NCBI GenBank assembly: GCA_026004875.1
Contig: BPJZ01000026.1
Span: 1-34,174, forward strand
Direction: 5' to 3'
Length of the DNA: 34,174 nt
Origin: Candidatus Poribacteria bacterium
GTDB lineage: Bacteria > Poribacteria > WGA-4E > GCA-2687025
The translations under genes and the position numbers were made by a program. This document shows, piece after piece, positions 15,787 to 24,121 of this stretch (within the stretch, counting starts at the first letter, position 1; each line of letters opens with the position of its first letter). The notes below the pieces were generated by a model, which made no database searches, was not told the DNA's origin, and saw only the letters and a program-made list of their open reading frames with translations.

Positions 15787-16275
15787 TTAGCTGGTGTTGT
15801 GAGTGCGCTCTCGATTGAGCCTCGTGAGAGGGCGTTTCCTCCCTTCGTTTAGGACCGAGAAAATCGCTTGCCGTACCTTAAAAGGATGAGAAGCCGTTTG
15901 GAGTACAACTTTTTTCCTCTTTTTCGTTCCGTTTGGCCTCGTTTCCCTTAAGAGGGCCTTGGTTGAGCGCCGATGTGCGGAAGCGCCTCTGCGACTAGAA
16001 CGGAGATGCTGACACCCCCGCCGAACAGCCCGACGGCGAAGCGCCTGGGCCGCCTGGATCGGCGTCCGGACGCTCACGCGGACGGCGTCGCCGTTGCTCT
16101 GGAGAATCGCCTTGACGGGGGGACCGTTTTCGTCCTCCGGCGCTTCAGGGGCCGGTTGTTGAAGCGCCCAGGCGATCGCCGCGCGGAGCGCTTCGGCCTG
16201 CGTGCCTCCGGTTCGGCGGATCGCTTCGCGAAGCAGTGCTTCCGGCACCGTCGCCTTAACCACGGTCGTAGACAT
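15787..16275 (-). CDS. Ribbon-helix-helix protein, probably frameshifted near its C-terminus
   Basis: The ATG at 16275 follows GAGGGGATTCGACGGG. The N-terminal 40 residues (STTVVKATVPEALLREAIRRTGGTQAEALRAAIAWALQQ) fit a VapB/Arc-type RHH DNA-binding fold: one strand, then two helices. The open frame continues to 15787 but becomes an arginine/serine-rich out-of-frame-like text after about residue 76. Dropping one G around 16045-16050 gives FAVGLFGGGVSISVLVAEALPHIGA and a stop at 15948, a believable hydrophobic C-terminus and about 109 residues in total. It may be a replication or copy-control regulator for the adjacent primase. It is divergent from Zorya, which starts 315 bases away. Confidence 0.6.
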   Translation of the reverse strand: MSTTVVKATVPEALLREAIRRTGGTQAEALRAAIAWALQQPAPEAPEDENGPPVKAILQSNGDAVRVSVRTPIQAAQALRRRAVRRGCQHLRSSRRGASAHRRSTKALLRETRPNGTKKRKKVVLQTASHPFKVRQAIFSVLNEGRKRPLTRLNRERTHNTS

Positions 16276-16332
16276 CCCGTCGAATCCCCTCTGGTGGCGT
16301 ATGTTCCGTTGCTGACTCTGGAACGTGTGGAC

Positions 16333-16361
16333 TGTATTCCACATCTGTACCCTGCAGTCAA
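16333..16361 (-). promoter_or_regulatory. Possible leftward promoter for the RHH gene
   Basis: On the minus strand TTGACT (16361-16356) is followed after 17 bp by AATACA (16338-16333), or after 19 bp by TACAGT. The -35 is good and the -10 is poor. Confidence 0.35.
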
Positions 16362-16478
16362 CACCAAGCGCTCGTCTCAAGCAAGCCCCGCTCCGGAGGT
16401 GGTCTGTTTGAGAAGCCTGCCTGAGGCCTGGCTTGGCGAGGGTGAGTAAAACGGACATTGTCTTTGGCCACTGGCCGG

Positions 16479-16507
16479 TTGCAAACATCCCCTTTCCTCA
16501 GTAGGAT
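16479..16507 (+). promoter_or_regulatory. Possible promoter of the Zorya operon
   Basis: TTGCAA (16479-16484), 17-bp spacer, TAGGAT (16502-16507). Each box matches four of six consensus bases. It lies 82 bases before the preferred zorA start. Confidence 0.35.
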
Positions 16508-16589
16508 TGGCCCGAACTTCTGCTGACCGTTCCTAACGCTTTAACCGGCTCTTTTCGTTCAGGTGGGCACAGGCGAAGGTGTCGGAGCA

Positions 16590-18290
16590 ATGCGATTTCT
16601 TACCGTTCTGCTTCCGTGGGATCAGGGATCGGTTTTCCTATGGGTGCTGACGATATGGGCTGTGGGTTGTGTTTTTGGGGTATTGCTCTGGACGAGGACC
16701 CGGAAGATCGTTGTCTGTGTCCGTTCTGCGTCACAGCGGATTCCCTCTGGTGAGGGGAATACCGACCTTCCGGAGCATCTCTTTCAGGCGGGAAAGGGCC
16801 GAGGGCGCTTTGATCCTTCCAGATCTCTCTCCAAGCGTTGGGAGGAGTACCAAAGGACGTTTCTTCCGGCCCTCCAACGAGGAGAGCAGCCGTTCTCTCT
16901 GGCTCCCGCCGAGGAGTTTTTCGGCGCCGGAAGCGTGCTTCCTGATCTTCTGAACGTTCGTTTCTGGCGGTCTGTTCCCAACATCGCGTTGGGACTGGGA
17001 ATCCTCGGAACGTTTGTCGGTCTCGTTTGGGGATTAGAGGGGTTTGATACTTCGGAAGATAGGATCATATCGAGCATCGAGCAGTTGCTGGTTGGGATTA
17101 ACACCGCGTTTGTTACTTCCATTTGGGGGATGATCGTCTCCCTTGTGTTTGGAGCCGTTGAGAAATGGCGGTTCCACGCAGTCGATCAAGAGCTGTCGAA
17201 TTTGTGTAGCGCTCTGGACAAGCAGTTCTTCTGCCCTCCGATGGAGGTTGTGCGAGGCTTGGTTGTGTTTGAGCATGAGGGCAAGGTCGTGCTTCCTCGG
17301 GACGCGCTCCGGACGCTGGTCCTCGAGTCGGAGGAACAGACGAAGGCACTGAAGGCGTTCTCTACCGATCTGGCGGAGGGCATCAAGCTCTCCACGGAGA
17401 CGATCGACGCCATCGGGGACAAGCTTCGTGAGATTATCGATCAGTCTCTGGAGGAGAGGGTTCGTGAATATATCGATGAGCTTGGTGATCGGATTGACCG
17501 GGTAGTGACTACACCGGCTGGAGAATTGGTTGAGGAAGCGATTAATAATCTATCGAACAATATTTCAAATCTATTCTCCAATTTTAGTGAAGATGTGTTT
17601 AATTCCATGAGGGAGTCTATTAACGAATTGGCCTCCAAACTCGATAGTTCTGGAAATCAGTTTGAGAACTTCTCAAAAGGTATGGATGATTTGATAAAAA
17701 ATCTGCAGGAATCTGTTGGAACTGTTGGGAATGAGTTTGGTCAGATTTCATCTGATCTGAGACTGGACGTGAATCAATGGCGGGAGCAGCAAGATGCTCT
17801 GCTGAAACGAATGGAGGAGATGCTTCAGGGTGCGGAGTCGTTTGTTCGTCAGGTTCAGGAAGCTAGCGAAGGGCTGACCGAGGCAGGGCAGGCTGCCGAT
17901 GAATTGGTTCAGCAGATGGTGGCCCTCGCTGGGCCTCTAAAGGAGGGTACTGAGAGGCTGGAAGCGTCCGTCCGGTTTCTGGAAGATGCGATGCGATCTC
18001 ATGAGAGGGTCGTTCAATCGGTGCTTCAAGGACTCCAGGAGGCGCTCTCTCAGACAGAATCCCTCAGCGAAGAATACTCGACGATTGGCGAAGGCCTCCA
18101 AGGAATATTTGACGAGATCCGAGACGGCCTCATCGCATATCAAGGCGCTGTGAAGGCCTCGATTAACGAGTTGCTAGGGGAGTTTTCCACCACGATTCAG
18201 CGGTCTGTCGGATCGCTCAGCGCCATGGTCCAGGGCTTCGAAGAGGTGTTAGAGGAGCTGGAGGAGCTGCTCCGTAATCTTCGCTCGTAG
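16590..18290 (+). CDS. zorA: ZorA: MotA/ExbB-like stator subunit with long coiled-coil tail
   Basis: A 566-residue inner-membrane protein (ATG 16590; in-frame GTG 16563 or 16581 are alternatives). Hydrophobic segments are at about 11-35, 131-152 (NIALGLGILGTFVGLVWGLEGF) and 170-190 (INTAFVTSIWGMIVSLVFGAV), the MotA/TolQ/ExbB core. Residues about 200-566 are almost pure heptad-rich coiled coil that would project into the cytoplasm. In type I Zorya, ZorA5-ZorB2 forms a proton-driven rotary motor in the membrane; the tail is needed for anti-phage action and is thought to pass the signal to the cytoplasmic effectors. The part around 17520-17770, inside the tail, is markedly more AT-rich than its surroundings. 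First gene of a four-gene operon. Confidence 0.93.
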   Translation: MRFLTVLLPWDQGSVFLWVLTIWAVGCVFGVLLWTRTRKIVVCVRSASQRIPSGEGNTDLPEHLFQAGKGRGRFDPSRSLSKRWEEYQRTFLPALQRGEQPFSLAPAEEFFGAGSVLPDLLNVRFWRSVPNIALGLGILGTFVGLVWGLEGFDTSEDRIISSIEQLLVGINTAFVTSIWGMIVSLVFGAVEKWRFHAVDQELSNLCSALDKQFFCPPMEVVRGLVVFEHEGKVVLPRDALRTLVLESEEQTKALKAFSTDLAEGIKLSTETIDAIGDKLREIIDQSLEERVREYIDELGDRIDRVVTTPAGELVEEAINNLSNNISNLFSNFSEDVFNSMRESINELASKLDSSGNQFENFSKGMDDLIKNLQESVGTVGNEFGQISSDLRLDVNQWREQQDALLKRMEEMLQGAESFVRQVQEASEGLTEAGQAADELVQQMVALAGPLKEGTERLEASVRFLEDAMRSHERVVQSVLQGLQEALSQTESLSEEYSTIGEGLQGIFDEIRDGLIAYQGAVKASINELLGEFSTTIQRSVGSLSAMVQGFEEVLEELEELLRNLRS

Positions 18291-18330
18291 GAGTGGAGTC
18301 CCGACGATTGACGATTGAGGAGAAACACCG

Positions 18331-19080
18331 TTGAGGCGGTCGGTCAGTCCTTCTGACGATCTCAATCTTGGTCTTTCCATCGGGGACTTGATGGCCGCTC
18401 TGCTTTTGATCTTCGTGCTGGTGTTGGCAACGGCCTTGATGGAGCTGCAAAAGGAGTTCCGGGAACGGGCGGCGGAGGCCGTGGTGATCAAGCAAACGGT
18501 TGAAACCTATAAGCAAGTCCAAGACGATCTTTACGAGGCGCTTTATGATGAGTTTAAGGATGATCTGGTGATCTGGAACGCAGAGTTGGAGCGGAGCACG
18601 CTGATCTTCCGGTTCAAAGAGCCCGAGGTTCTGTTTGAGGTTGGGAAGGCCACCCTCCGCCCTCGCTTCACTCGGATTTTGGACGACTTTTTCCCTCGAT
18701 ATGTTCGCACGCTTCGGGACCCTCGCTTTCGAGACCGAATCTCAGAGGTTCGGCTGGAGGGGCACACTTCGCCGGAGTGGTTGGGGACAAGCACCCCAGA
18801 GGAGGCTTATTTCGAGAACATGCGGCTTTCCCAGGATCGAACGCGGGCGGTACTTCAATACGTTCTCGGGACGATCGGTCCAGGGGAGGAGCGGGACTGG
18901 TGCTTGGAGAAGATCGCGGCGATCGGGCTCTCTAGTAGCCGTCCCCCACGGGATTCAAACAGGCGCGTTGTGGATGATTACACCCGGTGGCGTCGAGTCG
19001 AATTCCGCGTGATGCTTGATCTTGCAGAGCGACTGGCTAGCCAGGAAACGGTGGCCGTTGGGAGGGGAAGTGGTGAGTGA
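18331..19080 (+). CDS. zorB: ZorB: MotB/OmpA-like stator and peptidoglycan-binding subunit
   Basis: A 249-residue protein starting at TTG 18331, with GAGGAGA 8-14 bases upstream; no better start exists. A single transmembrane helix (about 15-37) carries Asp19 in SIGDLMAALLLIF, the proton-carrying aspartate of MotB-type subunits. After a helical linker comes an OmpA-like domain (about 75-240) with VRLEGHTS (about 141) and LSQDRTRAVLQYVL, ending in RRVEFRVML, which should bind peptidoglycan. It is the partner of ZorA. The stop overlaps the start of zorC, so translation is coupled. Confidence 0.93.
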   Translation: MRRSVSPSDDLNLGLSIGDLMAALLLIFVLVLATALMELQKEFRERAAEAVVIKQTVETYKQVQDDLYEALYDEFKDDLVIWNAELERSTLIFRFKEPEVLFEVGKATLRPRFTRILDDFFPRYVRTLRDPRFRDRISEVRLEGHTSPEWLGTSTPEEAYFENMRLSQDRTRAVLQYVLGTIGPGEERDWCLEKIAAIGLSSSRPPRDSNRRVVDDYTRWRRVEFRVMLDLAERLASQETVAVGRGSGE

Positions 19081-20482
19081 GGCCCGCAGCCTATTGAAGT
19101 TCTCGTTCCCGAAGAGGGAGTTTGAGTTGAGCGCCCGCGAGATCAAGCGAGCGGGGGACCGAATCATCTCCGAGGCGATCAGGGGGCTTCAAGAGTTGGT
19201 CGATACAACGGCCGAACTGATTCCTCCTCCCGAGTCCCGTCAAGAGGAGGTCTATCGGCGGTTTATGGCGGCGTGGAGAAAGGGGGGCGCGGAGGAGGTA
19301 TGCAAGCAGTTTCAGGTGCGAAGGGACTTGCGCCTTCTCGGTTGGGCGCTGACCTATTCTGGAGAGTCTGGTGAGCTTGGGCGCATCGTGGACCGTCGGG
19401 AGTGGATCGAAGCAGCGCTGAAGGCGTTCGACCAACGCTTTCCCGGCTCCTCCCGCATCGCCCCGCCCTTGGAGGGGGTCGCTTGGGCTATTCTTTCCCT
19501 CTGGGGATCTGGGCAAAGCCTGGAGAGTCTCCAACTCCTCCAGCGTTATTTAGATCGTCGGATCCAGGAATACCCGGGAACTCGCCGTAGCCTCCTCCGA
19601 TTGAAGGAAAAAGCCCCGTTCCTGACTACCCCGGAGGGACCTCAAGCCCTTGCTCGGTTCCTCTTGGTGGAGGGCCATCCGTTGGAGTTGGCGCCTCAGC
19701 AGCTTGGCCTCGGGGGTGGCAGCTGGGATAGTCCTTACTTCCAAGAGGTAGCAGTCGGGTATGCCGATCAACTGCGACGCGACGGTCTTCTCGCAGATCG
19801 GCTGGACGAACTGATTGGATTCCTCTATGAGCGAAGGAATCCGATCCTGGCTAAGCGGGTGCTTGCCAAGGTCGTTCCGGCGTTTGAAGCGGGATCCCCA
19901 GGAGCTGTCCAGAAACTCTGCGAAGCGGCGGTGAAGCTGGTGGGGGATCCGGCGCGCGCCTCCCAGTGGGGTCCGTGGCCGGAAGCTACTGCCGAGGAAA
20001 GGGCGGAGCTTGAGAAGGCGAAGCAAATCCTGAACTGGTGGCTCTCGAAGGACCTCATCGAACGGTTCTTTGTAGGAATTGCGATGGATGAAGATCGGGC
20101 CGAGTTCTGGCGCCGGTATCTCCGAAGGATGGGCTCCGTCGTGATCCTGGTAGACCGGTATGCCTACTTGAATCTGGAGCTGAGCCTGGGAAGAGAAAAT
20201 CGAGAAATCTTCAGGCAGAGAGTCCGGAGGTTGACGGACTCTGGCGGGCTCAGCGCAATTGCCATGGATATCGGGAATTATTGGCTGTTCGAGTTCAGTA
20301 GTTCTGGAGGAGCTTTTTACGCCTACTCCAAGAATAACCCTTATCGTCCTGATATTGACAAAGATACCATCAGTATCAGAGAGATACGGAGAATGAGTTG
20401 CTGCGATTATAGGCTGGTACACAGTTCTGGGTGGAGATACCGTCTGTCTAGATGGTTAGATAGCATCCTGTTTGGTAGGTAG
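19073..20482 (+). CDS. zorC: ZorC: EH_Signature-domain protein of type I Zorya
   Basis: A 469-residue protein. GTG 19073 is preferred, with GGAGGGG five bases upstream and an 8-bp overlap with the zorB stop; GTG 19070 is possible. An ATG-less extension to 19016 has no ribosome site. The protein is alpha-helical. The C-terminal portion has FWRRYLRRM...VILVDRYAYLNLEL and GLSAIAMDIGNYWLFEFSSSGGAFYAY, the pattern of the EH_Signature family that defines ZorC. In studied type I systems ZorC is a cytoplasmic DNA-binding component acting with ZorD after phage sensing. The last 200 bases are more AT-rich than the rest. Confidence 0.9.
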   Translation: MSEARSLLKFSFPKREFELSAREIKRAGDRIISEAIRGLQELVDTTAELIPPPESRQEEVYRRFMAAWRKGGAEEVCKQFQVRRDLRLLGWALTYSGESGELGRIVDRREWIEAALKAFDQRFPGSSRIAPPLEGVAWAILSLWGSGQSLESLQLLQRYLDRRIQEYPGTRRSLLRLKEKAPFLTTPEGPQALARFLLVEGHPLELAPQQLGLGGGSWDSPYFQEVAVGYADQLRRDGLLADRLDELIGFLYERRNPILAKRVLAKVVPAFEAGSPGAVQKLCEAAVKLVGDPARASQWGPWPEATAEERAELEKAKQILNWWLSKDLIERFFVGIAMDEDRAEFWRRYLRRMGSVVILVDRYAYLNLELSLGRENREIFRQRVRRLTDSGGLSAIAMDIGNYWLFEFSSSGGAFYAYSKNNPYRPDIDKDTISIREIRRMSCCDYRLVHSSGWRYRLSRWLDSILFGR

Positions 20483-20501
20483 TGATTGGCCAGGAGATGA
20501 A

Positions 20502-23500
20502 ATGCCTATCTCCTTAACATGGTCTGTGGATTCAGACTCTTGGCGCTTTGTGCTCTCCGAGGAGGGAGAACCTTCTTCGGCGATTCGCGGAGCGTACGTC
20601 CTGTACGACCTAGTGGACAACGGTCAGGCTAGAAAGTTAGCCCCATGCGTATTCGAGGTTTCCCACGGAGTCATCAGTGATCTGGACGAGGCGGATCAGT
20701 ACCTTTTAGGATTGCCCTCCCGTTATCCGTTTGACGTCTACGTGTTTCTCAGGGGGAATTTCTCGGAGAGGGAGGCGACCTTTGCTCTTGAGTTCCGAGA
20801 GCATCGGGAAGGTTCTCAGCTGCCGGGGGAACGAATCGGGTGCCTTCTGAGGCTGCGCGATGGCACGGAGTATTTGCTTAGCCGTTCTCAGTGGGAGCTT
20901 TGCGAATTAATAGAGGAGTTCAACGCCCTCCCGCCTCTTCAGAAGAGCCTGGAAACAAACCTTTGCTACTTCGATAGGATCAAGCGCCTTGCGGTCCAGG
21001 CTCAAGCTTGGCTTCATCCCCACCTGAACGCTGAGGAGGTTTGCGTTCCGGATAAGCTCCAAATCGACGTGCTTCAAAGGGGTGAAGACCTCGAACTCTT
21101 GCCCGAGGTTTACGTAGCCGATCGGGAGAAGCAGCTCTCCGAGGAGGACCAAAGGGAGTTCCAGCGTCAATTTGATCGTTTCTGGAGGATTCAGGGGGTC
21201 TATGCGATTCCGCAGCCGGACTCCGGACGCGTCCGGATTGTCTTGACTCAGGCCCAGCGGCGAGAGCTGATGAAAATCAAGAAGTTTCGTCGTGTGGGTG
21301 GAAAAGCGAAGGAGCAGCTCGTCCGTCATCCGGAGACGATCTTTGATCCGGATGTGGTCGATCTAGACCAGTTCAGCGATCGGGTAATTGCAATTGGAGA
21401 GTATCAGCCGCGCTTTTATCCGTTCATCTCTCCCTATCAATCCCAATGGATCCCCGGGATTCTCATCGAGAAGGGCCTCGACCGCCAAAGGATTGAGGTA
21501 CAAACGCTAGAAGAGCTAAGCCGTCTTGAGAAGGCGATCCAGGAGGGGGAGCGACTAGGCCGTGAGACGATCGAGTTCAAGGGGGAACAAATTCCTCTTC
21601 CTGTAGCCAAGGACGTCGCAAAGGCCGCGAGAAAGGTGCTGGTATCGGAACCGGGTAAGAGGCCCAGGCCGCCTGCTCCGAATCAGAAGGACGTTTTGAT
21701 CATCGTTGAGAACATCGAGTCGTTAGATTACACCCTTTTCGAGGGGGCCCAGGAGCCGCTTCCGCACGAGTACGAAAGTCCGCCGAGAATCAAGGCGGGG
21801 GTACAGGTTCTTGATCACCAGAGGGAAGGGATCGCGTGGTTAGAGGCTTTGTTTCGCCGAGGCTATGCGGGGGCGCTCCTTGCGGACGACATGGGGCTAG
21901 GAAAGACGTTTCAGGTTCTTGGGTTCCTCGACTGGCACCAGAAAAACCACAACCAGAGTGGAAACCCTTACTTAGTCGTAGCTCCTCTCACTCTGATGGA
22001 AAACTGGAAGGAGGAGTGTTTCAAGTTCTTTTCTCCGCTTCCTTTCACTCCCTCCCTTGTTCAGGGGAGATCGGGGAAGGTTAGCGAGATTCAGAAGGGG
22101 AGTTTCGATCGGCCCTACCTGGTGATCACGACCTACGAGACGTTGAGGCGCCGGCAGCTGGAGTTGTGCGCGGTTGATTGGGCGGTGACCGTCCTCGATG
22201 AGGCCCAGCGGATCAAAACTCCGGGAACACTGATTACCAATGCGGCAAAGGCTCTCAAAAGCGGATTCCGAATAGCGGTGACTGGGACCCCAGTTGAGAA
22301 TACTTTGGTGGACCTCTGGTGCATTGTGGACTATTTGGCTCCGGGATTGCTGGGAAGTCTCAAGGAGTTCGCGCGGGAGTATCAGAATCCATTACGCAGT
22401 GATGAGGTCGATCTTCGTGATCTGGGCGAGCGTCTCCGGGCTCGGCTGGAACCGTTGTTCAAGCGAAGGTTGAAGAACGATGTGCTGGAGGGGTTGCCGA
22501 AGAAGCATGTGCATCTCTGCGACCGCCTCATGCCGCAGGTTCAACGCGATGCTTACGTTGATGCGATCCGTCGTGGACGGGGTCGCACCGATCGGGGGGA
22601 GATGCTTAAGGTCATCGGCGAGCTTCGTCGGATCAGCGATCATCCGTTCTTAGAGAGATGGGATGTGCTTTCTCTAGACGCTTCGGAGCTGATCGGTGCC
22701 TCCGCGAAGCTTCAAACGACGGTTGAGATTCTGGAGGATGTCCGCCAGAAGGGCGAAAAGGCGATTGTCTTCTCTGAGTTCAAGCTGACACAGCGACTCC
22801 TTCAGCACGTCTTTCGTCAACGTTTTGGAGTTATTCCTTCCATCATCAACGGGGAGGTCAGCTCCAGCGCTGCTCGGCTGACAACGATTGCGCGTTTTGA
22901 GGGCTCCGAGGGGTTTAACGTTCTCATTTTGTCTCCGCGGGCTGCTGGCGTAGGGCTTAACATCACGGCAGCCAACCACGTTCTTCACTACTCACGTCAC
23001 TGGAACCCCGCCAAGGAGGACCAAGCTACCGATCGGGCCTATCGGATTGGCCAGGAACGGGATGTCCACGTCTACTATCCTCGCGCCGTTACTGAGGAGT
23101 TCAAGTCGTTCGACGTGTTGATTCACGAGCTGCTGGAGAGGAAGCGAGCGCTCGCTCAAAGCGTGTTGTTCCCCACCGAGATGGTCGAGGTGGATGTGGC
23201 CGAGTTCTATCAGGGCCTTGTAGAGGGCGAAGGGCCCGAGCCTCCTCTTTGGCCTTTGACCCTTCACGAAGTGGATCGACTGGATCCCTTCTTGTTCGAG
23301 GCGTTGGTGGCCGTCCTCTGGAACAAGGAGGGGTACGAGGTGGTCCTTACTCCTCGGAGTGGCGACCATGGAGCGGACGTTGTAGCTCTTCGGGGTGCCG
23401 AGGGGTTGCTGATCCAGGTGAAGCATTCCACAAGAGCTCAAATCGGAGAGTCGGCGATCCGAGAACTCCTTCACGCTCGGTCTTATTACGAGCACGAGTC

Positions 23501-23693
23501 GCTCTTTACGTCAGGAAGGGTCTTTCAACTCTTGGTCGTCACCAACCGTGAATTTGATGAGCCGGCCAGGGACTTGGCCCTTCGATCGGGCGTTTGTTTG
23601 TGCTCCCGGGCCGACCTGGAGACTTTGCTCCAAAAGCACAGACCGACAGAAGCTGAAGTGGTACGGATGGACGAAACTCGGAGACCACTCTGA
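20502..23693 (+). CDS. zorD: ZorD: SNF2 helicase with C-terminal Mrr-like nuclease
   Basis: A 1063-residue protein. ATG 20502 has AGGAG five bases upstream and lies 19 bases after zorC; TTG 20472 is unlikely. Residues 1 to about 420 are an N-terminal region typical of ZorD. About 430-860 is a SNF2 core: motif I DDMGLGKT (462-469), DEAQ (566-569), TGTP (594-597), and the motif V/VI block ending QATDRAYRIGQ (841-851). About 925-1045 is an Mrr/restriction-endonuclease-like domain with D959 in SGDHGADVV and Q972-V-K974 in LLIQVKHS, the D...(Q/E)xK active site. This is the effector that would degrade invading DNA. All catalytic residues are present, and nothing suggests truncation. Confidence 0.94.
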   Translation: MPISLTWSVDSDSWRFVLSEEGEPSSAIRGAYVLYDLVDNGQARKLAPCVFEVSHGVISDLDEADQYLLGLPSRYPFDVYVFLRGNFSEREATFALEFREHREGSQLPGERIGCLLRLRDGTEYLLSRSQWELCELIEEFNALPPLQKSLETNLCYFDRIKRLAVQAQAWLHPHLNAEEVCVPDKLQIDVLQRGEDLELLPEVYVADREKQLSEEDQREFQRQFDRFWRIQGVYAIPQPDSGRVRIVLTQAQRRELMKIKKFRRVGGKAKEQLVRHPETIFDPDVVDLDQFSDRVIAIGEYQPRFYPFISPYQSQWIPGILIEKGLDRQRIEVQTLEELSRLEKAIQEGERLGRETIEFKGEQIPLPVAKDVAKAARKVLVSEPGKRPRPPAPNQKDVLIIVENIESLDYTLFEGAQEPLPHEYESPPRIKAGVQVLDHQREGIAWLEALFRRGYAGALLADDMGLGKTFQVLGFLDWHQKNHNQSGNPYLVVAPLTLMENWKEECFKFFSPLPFTPSLVQGRSGKVSEIQKGSFDRPYLVITTYETLRRRQLELCAVDWAVTVLDEAQRIKTPGTLITNAAKALKSGFRIAVTGTPVENTLVDLWCIVDYLAPGLLGSLKEFAREYQNPLRSDEVDLRDLGERLRARLEPLFKRRLKNDVLEGLPKKHVHLCDRLMPQVQRDAYVDAIRRGRGRTDRGEMLKVIGELRRISDHPFLERWDVLSLDASELIGASAKLQTTVEILEDVRQKGEKAIVFSEFKLTQRLLQHVFRQRFGVIPSIINGEVSSSAARLTTIARFEGSEGFNVLILSPRAAGVGLNITAANHVLHYSRHWNPAKEDQATDRAYRIGQERDVHVYYPRAVTEEFKSFDVLIHELLERKRALAQSVLFPTEMVEVDVAEFYQGLVEGEGPEPPLWPLTLHEVDRLDPFLFEALVAVLWNKEGYEVVLTPRSGDHGADVVALRGAEGLLIQVKHSTRAQIGESAIRELLHARSYYEHESLFTSGRVFQLLVVTNREFDEPARDLALRSGVCLCSRADLETLLQKHRPTEAEVVRMDETRRPL

Positions 23694-23764
23694 ACTCGTG
23701 CGGTTTTGGTGAAAGGGCTCCTCAGGGGCTCTTGCGAGAACTTCGGGCTGGTAGAACTTCAGAC

Positions 23765-23792
23765 CCGTTTTATCGTTAATTCGACAAAACGG
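23765..23792. repeat. 11-6-11 dyad resembling a tyrosine-recombinase core site
   Basis: CCGTTTTATCG, TTAATT, CGACAAAACGG: two 11-base inverted arms with one mismatch around a 6-base AT-rich centre, 72 bases after zorD. The geometry is that of dif-like or core recombination sites, but the arm sequences do not match the XerC/XerD consensus. A transcription terminator or operator is equally possible; there is no T tract. Confidence 0.4.
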
Positions 23793-24057
23793 CCGATTCC
23801 TCTGTGCGGGGACTGCCGAGGGATCGTTGGTTTTTGGGGGTTGTGAGGGGAGGGATTCGACAGAAATGCCATCCCGTTGAATCCTTCCCTTGCCCTGATC
23901 ACTCCTCCGGCCACTCGTTGGCCCTCTGCCGGCTCCGCTGCCCAGCGGGCCTTCGGCTCGCCAAGCTTCTTGAACCTTTTCCTTCCTGAGGGAAGCCTCT
24001 CGGGTCAGCCCGCCGGCGCCCCACTTGCCCAATGAGTACCAAGATGTCTACGGTCCG

Positions 24058-24086
24058 TTGACCGCCGTGTTGGGTTCTGTTATCCT
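24058..24086 (+). promoter_or_regulatory. Promoter of the intact WD40 gene
   Basis: TTGACC (five of six), exactly 17 bp, then TATCCT (four of six), ending 35 bases before the ATG at 24122. An AGGGAGGG ribosome site follows. Confidence 0.6.
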
Positions 24087-24121
24087 GTTTCTCATCAGGA
24101 GGTCGCCAGGGAGGGCGCACC

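Larger units (their letters stand above)
16276..16589. other. Divergent intergenic region between the RHH gene and zorA
   Basis: These 314 bases hold no gene but carry promoter-like elements for both directions (16333-16361 leftward, 16479-16507 rightward). GTG codons at 16563 and 16581 are in frame with zorA. Confidence 0.5.
23694..24121. other. Gap between zorD and the WD40 gene
   Basis: No gene is seen in these 428 bases. They hold a dyad at 23765-23792 and a good promoter at 24058-24086. Confidence 0.5.

Noticed and set aside
23511..24032. Minus-strand 173-codon frame after zorD
   Set aside because: It overlaps the Mrr domain of zorD in antisense, and its composition is that of an out-of-frame GC-rich reading.
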